Assembly (NCBI GenBank): GCA_019747735.1
Contig: JAIEQL010000030.1
Coordinates: 59,093-123,092, forward strand
Direction: 5' to 3'
Origin: Chthoniobacterales bacterium
GTDB lineage: Bacteria > Verrucomicrobiota > Verrucomicrobiia > Chthoniobacterales > UBA6821
DNA length: 64,000 bases
The position numbers and the translations under genes are program-made. Shown here in pieces: positions 35,366 through 43,285 of the stretch; position 1 is the stretch's first letter; every line of letters begins with the position of its first letter. Below the pieces are notes generated by a model. That model ran no database searches. It saw nothing but the letters and a program-made list of their open reading frames with translations, and was not told where the DNA came from.

Positions 35366-35953
35366 ATGACCCGTTTTAAAACTATTCTCATTTTCGGTGC
35401 TCCTGGTAGCGGCAAAGGAACCCAAGGTCGCACACTAGGAACTATTCCTCAATTTTATCATTGTGCCTGCGGCGATGTGTTTCGTGGTCTCGATGCTCAG
35501 AGCAAATTGGGGCGTGAATTTTTAAAATATTCAAGCAAAGGAAAACTAGTGCCTGATGAAATAACGGTGAAGCTTTGGGTCAAGTGGATTGAAGCCATGA
35601 TTGAATCCAAGCAATTTCGCCCTAGCCGCGATTTTCTGATTTTGGATGGCATTCCCCGCAATGTCACTCAAGCAGAGCTCATGGAGGAATATATTGATGT
35701 AAAACATATTTTTCATCTTTCTTGCCCTGATCGTGACAAGTTAATTACACGATTGAAAAACCGCGCCCTCAAAGATAACCGCTTGGATGATGCCAACGAA
35801 GAAATTATTAGGAGCCGCTTAGCAACCTACGAAGCCGAATCAAAGCCAATGTTGCACTACTACAATAAGTCGCTGCGCAAAGATATCGATGCCTCCTTAT
35901 CACCAGTGGAAGTGCTCTATCAGATTTTAGGTGACGTTTTACACAACAAGTGA
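35366..35953 (+). CDS. adk: Adenylate kinase, short form
   Basis: A 195-residue nucleoside monophosphate kinase. P-loop GAPGSGKGTQGRTLG, the CGDVFRGLDAQSKLG AMP-binding segment, FLILDGIPRNVTQAEL and RLDDANEEIIRSRLATYE are visible. The LID region is reduced to a few residues and has no zinc cysteines, as in short-type adenylate kinases. It equilibrates ATP, ADP and AMP. It lacks the family's usual secY neighbour. Confidence 0.9.
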   Translation: MTRFKTILIFGAPGSGKGTQGRTLGTIPQFYHCACGDVFRGLDAQSKLGREFLKYSSKGKLVPDEITVKLWVKWIEAMIESKQFRPSRDFLILDGIPRNVTQAELMEEYIDVKHIFHLSCPDRDKLITRLKNRALKDNRLDDANEEIIRSRLATYEAESKPMLHYYNKSLRKDIDASLSPVEVLYQILGDVLHNK

Positions 35954-36011
35954 AGAGTAAAGGGTAAAAGTGTGAATCCACTCATTACGCATTACTCTTG
36001 ATCTTTCCTAG

Positions 36012-36938
36012 ATGCGCATTCTTTTTGCTGGTACTAACTCGATAGGAGAAGCTGTGCTGCGCATGCTGGCTGCAGAACATGATTTGGTGGGACTTCTCAC
36101 TCAACCAGATCGTCCGGCAGGAAGGCGACGGGAGTTAACAGCTCCTGCGATGAAAACGCTTGTGCGGACTCTTGCGCCTGCAACGCCCATTTTTCAGCCA
36201 GAGAATCTTCGTGATCCGGCACTGCTAGCTTCTCTGGAAGCGTTACACCCTGATGTGATGGTTACTTTTTCTTATGGGAAAATAGTGCCACCAGCTCTGC
36301 TAGCGCTTCCTAGGATTACTTGTCTCAATGTTCATGCTTCTCTTCTGCCACGGCATCGGGGAGCTTCTCCTATCCAAGCCTCCATCCTTGCTGGAGACCA
36401 AGAAAGTGGCATTACGATCATGTACATGGCGGAGGGATTGGACACGGGGGATCTTTTGCTGAGTCAGAAACTCCTTTTAGATCTTCGCGAAACAACCGGT
36501 ACACTAACAGAGCGTTTAAGTGCCATGGCTCCCGAAACCTTACGAGAAGCGCTCTTGCAGCTTGAGCAGGGAGTGGCGCCTCGTTTCCCTCAAAATCAAG
36601 ATTTCGTCACCCACTCGCATCGCATTACCCGTGCTGATGCAGCTCTTGATTGGTCTCGTCCTGCCATCGAATTAGATCGACTTATCCGCGCTATGAATCC
36701 GAAGCCAGGAGCTCATGGCACCATTATTTTTCCTTCAGAAAAAAAAGTGACCCTCAAAGTCTTTTCAGCACAAGTGATGCCAGTGCAGATAACATCATGC
36801 TTGCCGGGTGCTTTAATAAATTTAGAAATAAAACAACCACTCTTGATGTGCGGTGAGGGAGCTTTGTTGCTAGAAGAAGTGCAGCCTGAAGGCGGCTCAC
36901 GAATGAGTTTTGAGGCCTTTTTGAGAGGACACTACTAG
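36012..36938 (+). CDS. fmt: Methionyl-tRNA formyltransferase
   Basis: A 308-residue formyltransferase. N-terminal GART domain with TQPDRPAGRRRELTAPAMK, FSYGKIVPPALL and the catalytic LNVHASLLPRHRGASPIQASILAGD; then MAEGLDTGDLL and a C-terminal OB-type domain with RAMNPKPGAHGT. It formylates initiator Met-tRNA. The stop codon TAG (36936-36938) is the first three bases of a family B repeat. Confidence 0.96.
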   Translation: MRILFAGTNSIGEAVLRMLAAEHDLVGLLTQPDRPAGRRRELTAPAMKTLVRTLAPATPIFQPENLRDPALLASLEALHPDVMVTFSYGKIVPPALLALPRITCLNVHASLLPRHRGASPIQASILAGDQESGITIMYMAEGLDTGDLLLSQKLLLDLRETTGTLTERLSAMAPETLREALLQLEQGVAPRFPQNQDFVTHSHRITRADAALDWSRPAIELDRLIRAMNPKPGAHGTIIFPSEKKVTLKVFSAQVMPVQITSCLPGALINLEIKQPLLMCGEGALLLEEVQPEGGSRMSFEAFLRGHY

Positions 36939-37013
36939 AGTATATTAAAAAATTCTGTAGCCGATGCATTGCGTCGTCGCTTCGGCGCTCGCTCCAAAAT
37001 GCTGGGCAGCAGC
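36936..37013 (+). repeat. Family B fragment overlapping the fmt stop codon
   Basis: It starts tagagtatattaaaaaattc and continues gtagccgatgcattgcgtcg, matching the complement of the right half of copy 1 (32074-32216). Its first three bases are the fmt stop. The remaining 40 bp to the ugd stop codon show nothing else. Confidence 0.78.
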
Positions 37014-37055
37014 GAAGATGACTCAAACTCAAATTTTATACTCAAACTTCTTCAG

Positions 37056-38354
37056 TTAAGCCCTCCCCACACTCACGTAAGTAAAACCTGCCTCACGCGC
37101 TGTTTCAGGATCAAGAAGATTGCGGCCATCAAAAAGCAGTGGCGTATGCATGTTCTTCTTAAGGGTTGCCAAATCAACATTGGCAAACTCATGCCACTCG
37201 GTAGCAATGATGAGCGCTTCCGCATTCTGAGCCGCTTGGAGAGGGGAAGCGGCAAAAGTAGCCTGGTTGATGGTTCCCAGTTCACGTGCTATGTCCATCC
37301 CCTTAGGATCATAAACGGTGACGTGAGCTCCTTCTTTTAAGAGCTGTGCGACAAGGTCCATGGCAACCGAACAGCGAATATCATCTGTATCAGGCTTGAA
37401 GGTGAGGCCCCAGACAGCAATTTTTTTATCTCGCAAAACCCAGAGAGCATGGCGGATTTTTTCAAGGAAGCGATGGAGTGCTGCCTTGTTGATGCGCTCC
37501 ACTTCTTCCAAGAGAGTGAAAGGGACACCCAGCTGACGGCTAATAGAAATGAAAGCGGCAATATCTTTTGGAAAACAAGAACCGCCATAGCCGAGTCCCG
37601 CATTGAGAAAATTTCTCCCAATTCGTTTGTCGGCTCCAATACCATCAGCAACCTTTTCGATATTAGCTCCGCTAGCCTCACAAATAGCGGCAACGGCATT
37701 GATGTAGGAAATTTTAAGGGCCAAAAAAGAATTTGCTGCATGCTTGATAAGCTCAGCACTATTGATATCTGTGACCAAAACAGGGGCCATGAATGGCTCG
37801 TAGATTTTTTTCATGAGTGCCACCGCGCGATCACTATTGCTTCCGATCACAATCCGATCAGGTTTCATCAAATCAGCTACAGCACATCCTTCTCGCAAAA
37901 ATTCCGGATTGCTGACCACATCAAAGTCACATCCCATCTTGTTGTAACGACGGATTGTTTCGGCGACTTTTTCTCCTGTTTTGACAGGGACAGTGCTTTT
38001 ATCGACAACCACGCGATACTCTTTTAACACTCCTGCAATTTCACGAGCGACCGTTTCAATGTAAGACAGATCGACGCTTCCATCAGCTTGGGGTGGAGTT
38101 GGCACAGCGATGAACACTACTTCTCCATAAGCAACTCCTTCCTCAATGCTATTAGAAAACATCAATCGCTTTGCCGCTACATTACGGGTGACAAGCTCCT
38201 CAAGGCCTGGTTCAAAAATCGGAATCTCTCCAGCTAAGAGCATCTCGATCTTTTTCTGATTATTATCAACGCAGAGAACATGGTGTCCTACCTCAGCAAA
38301 ACAAGCGCCGGTGACCAGTCCGACATATCCTGAACCGATAATACAAAGTTTCAT
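37056..38354 (-). CDS. ugd: UDP-glucose 6-dehydrogenase
   Basis: A 432-residue enzyme with N-terminal Rossmann GSGYVGLVTGACFAEVGH, VFIAVPTPPQADGSVDLSY, STVPVKTGE, the NPEFLREGCAVADLM motif, the catalytic Cys in GLGYGGSCFPKD, and C-terminal WGLTFKPDTDDIRCSVAMDL. It oxidises UDP-glucose to UDP-glucuronate for polysaccharide synthesis. It stands alone between fmt and pilD. Confidence 0.97.
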   Translation of the reverse strand: MKLCIIGSGYVGLVTGACFAEVGHHVLCVDNNQKKIEMLLAGEIPIFEPGLEELVTRNVAAKRLMFSNSIEEGVAYGEVVFIAVPTPPQADGSVDLSYIETVAREIAGVLKEYRVVVDKSTVPVKTGEKVAETIRRYNKMGCDFDVVSNPEFLREGCAVADLMKPDRIVIGSNSDRAVALMKKIYEPFMAPVLVTDINSAELIKHAANSFLALKISYINAVAAICEASGANIEKVADGIGADKRIGRNFLNAGLGYGGSCFPKDIAAFISISRQLGVPFTLLEEVERINKAALHRFLEKIRHALWVLRDKKIAVWGLTFKPDTDDIRCSVAMDLVAQLLKEGAHVTVYDPKGMDIARELGTINQATFAASPLQAAQNAEALIIATEWHEFANVDLATLKKNMHTPLLFDGRNLLDPETAREAGFTYVSVGRA

Positions 38355-38455
38355 AAAAAGAGTTTAAAAGTTTAAGGTGCAACAGACAAAAAACTTGAGG
38401 CTAATAAAAATGAATTTGGTGTCGATCTTAAATGAGTCTTTGAATCTAAATTACT

Positions 38456-39646
38456 CTAAAAAACCAAAATTTTCCCAAAAATCCATGGTTCAAAAAAAAA
38501 CCAAATCAACGCTCCCAGGGCTAAGTAAGGACCAAAAGGGATGCACCTACCTGATCGGCCTGCTGTGATAAGGAGCAAGAGCCCTCCTGCTATAGCTCCC
38601 ACCAAAGATCCTGCAAAGAGGGAAAAAAGCGCTCCCTTGAAGCCGAGAAAAGCCCCAATACAAGCGAGAAATTTGACATCCCCAAATCCCATTGCTTCGC
38701 GAGGGAGGGTCAGTTCAGTAATCTCAGCCTGAAGCGGGACAAAGGGGTCAGTTCTACAGATTGTCATATTTGGTGCCAGTCCATTAGTTTTGGGGTCAGT
38801 CCCGGTATCCCGGGATCCCGGGACTGACCCCTTTTTTGACCCCTTTTTGTGTTTTTGAAAAAGGGTTACACCACATTTTGTGATTTCACAAACAACAGAA
38901 GTAAACTGCTTTTCTGCAATTTGAAGCTTCTCGGCTTTGAAAACAATTTTATCGGAAGGACGCAACAGTAGGTCTTCCAAAAAAAGCTCTTCGCCTTCTA
39001 AGAGCAACAAAAAGCGGTCTTCTTTTTTTAAAAACTGCAAGGAGCACGGTTGATTCCAAGAGGCCTTGCGACGCCCAAAAGCCATTTTCCCTAGCTCCAA
39101 GACTCCCCACAGCAAGAGATAGCCAAGGACTGCACTTGCTAACGAGAAGAGAAAAGCCGTCGTTCGAGAAGTTGTCCCCATCAGTGATGGAAATAAAAAA
39201 GAGGAGATCATACCACTAGCGGCTCCTCCTATCGTGATGAGATCTGGAATAATCATCCACTCGAGATCAATAAAAGTAGCGACAATTAAGAGCGCGATGA
39301 AAAGCCATCCTGCAATAATCTCCGGAAATCCCAAACGAAAACAACATACCCAAAAAAGAAGAGCGGTGAGCAGCTCCACTAAAAAATAACGCCCTGCAAT
39401 AGGAGCCTGACACCCAGCACAGCGGCCTCGTAAAAAGATCCAGCTTAACAGTGGCACATTTTCGTACCACGGCAGAGATCGCTTGCAAATGGGACAAAAA
39501 GAGCGTGACGGGGTAAGAAGCGAAATGTTGCGCGGCAACCGATAAACCAAGCAATTAAGAAAGGAGCCTGTAATGGCGCCTAGAAGCAGCGCGCAGGGAG
39601 CGTTAAATAGGGTGGTTGCTATCAATGCTTTTAGGTAAATGGGCAT
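38456..39646 (-). CDS. pilD: Prepilin peptidase with repeat-derived in-frame insertion
   Basis: A 396-residue A24-family aspartic peptidase of the inner membrane. The N-terminal region has the CPICKRSLPWYENVPLLSWIFLRGRCAGC zinc segment. The first catalytic Asp is in VATFIDLEWMIIPD and the second in the GFGDVKFLACIGAFLG motif. Between the two aspartates is a long cytoplasmic insertion of about 150 residues. Part of it, KKGSKKGSVPGSRDTGTDPK and the following stretch, is encoded by palindrome F and a second degenerate unit. The reading frame stays open. It cleaves pilin/pseudopilin leaders for the type II secretion machinery that GspE powers. Confidence 0.9.
   Translation of the reverse strand: MPIYLKALIATTLFNAPCALLLGAITGSFLNCLVYRLPRNISLLTPSRSFCPICKRSLPWYENVPLLSWIFLRGRCAGCQAPIAGRYFLVELLTALLFWVCCFRLGFPEIIAGWLFIALLIVATFIDLEWMIIPDLITIGGAASGMISSFLFPSLMGTTSRTTAFLFSLASAVLGYLLLWGVLELGKMAFGRRKASWNQPCSLQFLKKEDRFLLLLEGEELFLEDLLLRPSDKIVFKAEKLQIAEKQFTSVVCEITKCGVTLFQKHKKGSKKGSVPGSRDTGTDPKTNGLAPNMTICRTDPFVPLQAEITELTLPREAMGFGDVKFLACIGAFLGFKGALFSLFAGSLVGAIAGGLLLLITAGRSGRCIPFGPYLALGALIWFFFEPWIFGKILVF
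38742..38836. repeat. Family F palindrome inserted in frame within pilD
   Basis: The exact palindrome ggggtcagtcccggtatccc and its complement span 38792-38831. A degenerate neighbour aaaggggtcagttctacaga lies at 38742-38761. Together about 95 bp that read through in the pilD frame without a stop codon. The two other complete copies are intergenic. Confidence 0.88.
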
Positions 39647-39763
39647 TACGCAGCATCAACTTCAACTCCTTGTGAAGCAACACAGAAAATAAAAACAAAA
39701 CTTCAGTTTTTCACGTCCGCTGAGTACCGTTACATTTATTCAACAAAACTTTTGCCCATTACT

Positions 39764-40396
39764 ATGAATAACACCCTTCGCATTTTTCTGATCATTGTTA
39801 CTTTGGTCATCCTCCTTGTTGCTTCCTGCGTTACCTTTGTAATAGGGAGTTACAATGGCTTAGTAACAGCCTCTCAAGCTGTGGATGCTTCTTGGGCTCA
39901 AGTGCAAAATGTCTATCAACGTCGTGCTGACCTTATCCCCAACTTGGTGCAGACTGTTGCAGGGGCAGCTAATTTTGAAAAATCGACCATGATAGCAGTG
40001 ACGCAAGCGCGCGCTTCTGTCGGAAAAGTACAGCTCAACCCTCATCAAGCTCCCACCGATCCTGCTCAGCTGGCAGCTTTTCAACAAGCTCAAGGCCAGT
40101 TAGGATCGGCGCTCTCTCGCCTCCTTGTAGTGAGCGAGCAATATCCGGATCTCAAATCGAATGGAAGTTTTCGCGATCTTCAAGCTCAGCTGGAAGGCAC
40201 AGAAAATCGCATTGCTGTAGAACGAGAGCGCTTCAATACAGCTGTTCAATATTACAACACTAAAGTGAAAACCTTTCCTGTTGTCCTTGTCGCTGGTGTG
40301 ATGGGATATGCTCCGAAGCCTTATTTTACTGCTACTCCAGAGGCAGCTCAAACACCAGCAGTGCATTTTGATTTCAGTGAACCTCAAAAAAATTGA
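39764..40396 (+). CDS. LemA family protein
   Basis: About 210 residues from ATG 39764. An N-terminal membrane segment (IFLIIVTLVILLVASCVTFVIG) is followed by the LemA signature SYNGLVTASQAVDASWAQVQNVYQRRADLIPNLVQTV and a three-helix body ending in ERFNTAVQYYNTKVKTFP. LemA proteins are anchored outside the inner membrane with an unclear role. The TPM-domain gene follows at once, a frequent pairing. The coding sequence ends within the ribosome-binding region of that gene. Confidence 0.92.
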   Translation: MNNTLRIFLIIVTLVILLVASCVTFVIGSYNGLVTASQAVDASWAQVQNVYQRRADLIPNLVQTVAGAANFEKSTMIAVTQARASVGKVQLNPHQAPTDPAQLAAFQQAQGQLGSALSRLLVVSEQYPDLKSNGSFRDLQAQLEGTENRIAVERERFNTAVQYYNTKVKTFPVVLVAGVMGYAPKPYFTATPEAAQTPAVHFDFSEPQKN

Positions 40397-40407
40397 GGTT
40401 CCTTATC

Positions 40408-41181
40408 ATGGTGGCTTTTCCCTTCCGGTTGATTGCTCTGTTCAGCGCTTGTTTTCTAGCCTTGATCGTATCAGTTCTTCGAGCTGATAACACGCTTCCA
40501 CCACCACCTGTTCATTATTTTAATGACGCAGTAGGTTTAGTTTCTCCAGCTGTTGCCACTCAGCTTGACCAGGAACTGAAAAGTTTTGATCGAAAAACAT
40601 CGACGCAAATTGTCGTCTGGATTGCTCCTGGGCTCCCTACCAACAGCTCTCTGGATGACAATGCACAGCGCCTCTACACTGCTTGGCATCTTGGCACCAA
40701 AAAACTGAGCAATGGAGTTCTTCTGCTTGTTGTTCCCACTACCCATCAAATTCGTATTCAGACAGGCTATGGCTTGGAAGGAGCGCTCCCCGATGCTCTT
40801 TGCAAAAGAATTATTGACGATGTCATGGGGCCTGCTTTTCAGCGTGGCGATTATAATCAAGGGATGACTGCTGGTGTTGCTGCGATTATGAAAGCAACTG
40901 CAGGAGAGTATCAGGCTTCTCCCCTCAGGAAGAAAAAAGCACCACCAACTTGGCAGCGCATTTTCTTTTCACCATTCGGATTATTTCTCCTTATGATAAT
41001 CATTCCTTCTCTTCTTCGTTGGAGAAGTCGTCGTCAAGGTTTAGAAAACTCAGGAGGAGGTTGGTTTCTTGGCGGTTTTGGAGGGGGTATGGGAGGCGGC
41101 TCTGCAGGCGATGATGATTGGGGTGGCTTTTCAGGAGGAGGCGGTGATAGCGGTGGTGGAGGTGCTGGGGGTGGATGGTGA
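40408..41181 (+). CDS. TPM-domain (YgcG-like) secreted membrane protein
   Basis: About 257 residues from ATG 40408, which has GAGG nine bases upstream (40395-40398); a TTG at 40393 is less likely. It has a signal peptide and a TPM domain with VHYFNDAVGLVSPAVATQLDQELKSFDRKTSTQIVVWI and VLLLVVPTTHQIRIQTGYGLEGALPD. A second membrane segment and a Gly/Ser-rich tail (GGWFLGGFGGGMGGGSAGDD) follow. The architecture matches LemA-partner TPM proteins. Function is unknown; membrane stress or protein quality control is often proposed for the family. Confidence 0.88.
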   Translation: MVAFPFRLIALFSACFLALIVSVLRADNTLPPPPVHYFNDAVGLVSPAVATQLDQELKSFDRKTSTQIVVWIAPGLPTNSSLDDNAQRLYTAWHLGTKKLSNGVLLLVVPTTHQIRIQTGYGLEGALPDALCKRIIDDVMGPAFQRGDYNQGMTAGVAAIMKATAGEYQASPLRKKKAPPTWQRIFFSPFGLFLLMIIIPSLLRWRSRRQGLENSGGGWFLGGFGGGMGGGSAGDDDWGGFSGGGGDSGGGGAGGGW

Positions 41182-41185
41182 GACG

Positions 41186-41243
41186 AAGTAGCGGCATTTC
41201 TGCTTGTTCTCGCCTTCGCAGGAATGACGTAGGGATCCAGTTG
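41186..41243. repeat. Family G degenerate repeat, copy 4
   Basis: Contains gaagtagcggcatttctgct, cgccttcgcaggaatgacg and ggatccag, as in the copies at 7643 and 62639. It lies between the TPM gene stop and family A copy 5. Confidence 0.55.
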
Positions 41244-41256
41244 TTAAGCTTAAGTT

Positions 41257-41399
41257 AGAGGGTGTCTTGAAAAGACTAAAATTGCGCATTACGGCGTCGC
41301 TCCAGTGCTCGCGTCCTCGAGTATGTCCCTATACACTGCGGGTCTGTGCGCTTCGCTCCTGGTACTGCATCAATTTTATTCATTTTCAAGACACCCTCT
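41257..41399 (-). repeat. Family A inverted-repeat element, copy 5
   Basis: 143 bp with perfect 17-bp terminal repeats agagggtgtcttgaaaa / ttttcaagacaccctct. Same polarity as copy 4. It lies between the convergent TPM and ispE genes, with the remaining 57 bp to ispE free of features. Confidence 0.92.
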
Positions 41400-41456
41400 A
41401 CAAATAATCCTGAACCCAGATAACCGTATAGTCTACCTCCCTCCTCCTATCTCGAA

Positions 41457-42386
41457 TTAGTTGTATCTGCCAACCGCGGGCAGAGTGGCAGTTACTTCTT
41501 TTAGCCAAAAAGTTTTCCCAGAATCAGCTATGATTGCTTCTTTGAGTAGTGTTGTTTGATCCATCGTGATGGTTTCTTGTAGCAAAGCAACCATCGTTGA
41601 TCCTGAGCCGCTCATCCATGCTGCTCTTACTTCAGAGCGTTTTTGAAGCCAGTTTTTGAGCAGGGGAAGGAGTAGATATTTTTCAAAAACGGGCGCTTCG
41701 AGATCATTAAAAATCGTGATCCCATCAACAAGCTGGTGATCACAAGACGAAGAGAGATGGCTGTTTTTCTCTCTATCTGCAACCTGTCCATAAGCCCACG
41801 AAGTTGCTATTGGGAAAGGAGGTTTTATTAAAAGTAGCTTCCAAGCAGGAAGCGCTACACATTCTCCCAGCACTTCTCCACGACCATGACACCATCTTGG
41901 TTGAGGATCTAAAAAGAAAGGAACATCAGATCCAAGAGAAGAAGAAAGTTCCTGAAGTTCTTCCATCACTAATGGCTCCTGAAAGAGCTCATTCATCCCT
42001 CTTAGGACAACAGCAGCATCGCTACTGCCTCCGCCAAGGCCAGCACCGTGGGGAACCTTTTTGAGTAAGGTAATCACTACGGGCTTATCAATTCCAGTTG
42101 CTTGTTGAAAAGCATGAGCGGCTCGAACACAGAGATTATCAGTACCAGTAGGAAGGGAGGGCTCATTACAAAGGAGCGTAACATTTTGAGAAACAGCGCC
42201 ACCGATCAATGTTATCTCGATCTCATCGGCTAAAGATAAAGGTGCCATCAAGGTTTCCAGCTCATAAAATCCATCCTCTCTCTTTTTAAAAAGTTTTAAG
42301 GAAAGATTTATTTTTGCGGGAGCAAGGAGTGTAACTCTATCATCGCGTTGCGATGCGAGTTCACAGTTGGTAGCGTGTGGGCTCAT
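41457..42386 (-). CDS. ispE: 4-diphosphocytidyl-2-C-methyl-D-erythritol kinase
   Basis: A 309-residue GHMP kinase of the MEP isoprenoid pathway. Motifs: LLAPAKINLSLKLFKKREDGF (the PAKINL start), the ATP loop KKVPHGAGLGGGSSDAAVVLRGM and GSGSTMVALL near the C-terminus. The first 20 residues before LLAPAKINL are not part of the family core and are largely encoded by the family I repeat at 42341-42374, so the gene's 5' end and perhaps its start codon derive from a repeat. Confidence 0.94.
   Translation of the reverse strand: MSPHATNCELASQRDDRVTLLAPAKINLSLKLFKKREDGFYELETLMAPLSLADEIEITLIGGAVSQNVTLLCNEPSLPTGTDNLCVRAAHAFQQATGIDKPVVITLLKKVPHGAGLGGGSSDAAVVLRGMNELFQEPLVMEELQELSSSLGSDVPFFLDPQPRWCHGRGEVLGECVALPAWKLLLIKPPFPIATSWAYGQVADREKNSHLSSSCDHQLVDGITIFNDLEAPVFEKYLLLPLLKNWLQKRSEVRAAWMSGSGSTMVALLQETITMDQTTLLKEAIIADSGKTFWLKEVTATLPAVGRYN
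42341..42374. repeat. Family I repeat inside the ispE 5' end
   Basis: The hairpin atcgcgttgcgat is followed by gcgagttcacagttggtagc, the same arrangement as at 31129-31162. On the minus strand it encodes residues of the N-terminal extension of IspE (about ATNCELASQRDD). Confidence 0.65.
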
Positions 42387-42460
42387 AGCATTAAGTTAAA
42401 ACAATTTTAGAATTAAGAAAACTTTTACCATTAGGAAGCAATCGCTATGCTTTGGGTTTT

Positions 42461-43285
42461 ATGCATTTTCTTCATTCTTTAGAACGTCGTTGCCCTTGGC
42501 TTGCTATTCCTGGACTGATTCGATTTGTAGCTCTTTTTAATGCTCTTGTTTTTGTGCTGCATTTGATTGCCCCTGGATATGAATCGCTACTCATGCTTAA
42601 TCGAGAAGCTATTCTTCACGGGGAAATTTGGCGGCTTGTGACTTGGATTTTTATTCCTGAAACCTTTCAGCCATTTTGGATTTTCTTTGCACTTCTCTTT
42701 CTTTGGTTTTTAGGAGATGGCTTGGAAGAGGCTTTGGGGGCCTTTCGGACGACTTTATTTTATGTGACCGGGATGATTGCTTGTACGATTGTGGCTCTTA
42801 TTTTTGGAAGTTATGGAGCCAACACCTTTCTCAATCTCTCGCTCCTCTACGCTTTTGCGACGATCCATCCCGATTATAAGGTGCTCTTCCTTTTTGTGAT
42901 TCCACTTCGCATCAGCTGGCTTGCATTCCTAAGCTGTCTACTAACAACGATCGGAGCGCTTGCAGAACCACGAGCTGCACAAGTAGCGCTTGTGGTGACC
43001 CTCGCCAATTACTTTCTCTTTTTTTGGCCACTCTTACTTTTTAAATATCGCCACGCTCAAGGCCGTCATCACAAAAAAAAGAGAAACTTTCCTCAACTCA
43101 CAGTCTCTCTTTTTAAACAAAAGCCAGAGCTGGAAAACACTTCACTCCACTATTGTCAGACGTGCCATCGCACAGAGCAAATAGCACCCGAGCTTTCTTT
43201 TCGCGTGACTGCTGATGGCAAGGAATATTGTCTGGAGCATCTTCCTAAGATGACCCAATCCACCGATGCAATGTCCGTCGGCTGA
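42461..43285 (+). CDS. Rhomboid-like membrane protein without protease site
   Basis: About 274 residues from ATG 42461 (TTG at 42452 also possible). About six membrane segments include REAILHGEIWRLVTWIFIPETFQPFWIFF and FWFLGDGLEEALGAFRTTLFYVTG-type sequence, resembling the rhomboid fold. Where active rhomboids have GxSG, this protein reads GANTFLNLSL, so it is probably a pseudoprotease. The C-terminal soluble tail has a CQTCH and a further Cys, perhaps a metal knuckle. Its last 41 bp overlap the convergent regulator gene. Confidence 0.7.
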   Translation: MHFLHSLERRCPWLAIPGLIRFVALFNALVFVLHLIAPGYESLLMLNREAILHGEIWRLVTWIFIPETFQPFWIFFALLFLWFLGDGLEEALGAFRTTLFYVTGMIACTIVALIFGSYGANTFLNLSLLYAFATIHPDYKVLFLFVIPLRISWLAFLSCLLTTIGALAEPRAAQVALVVTLANYFLFFWPLLLFKYRHAQGRHHKKKRNFPQLTVSLFKQKPELENTSLHYCQTCHRTEQIAPELSFRVTADGKEYCLEHLPKMTQSTDAMSVG

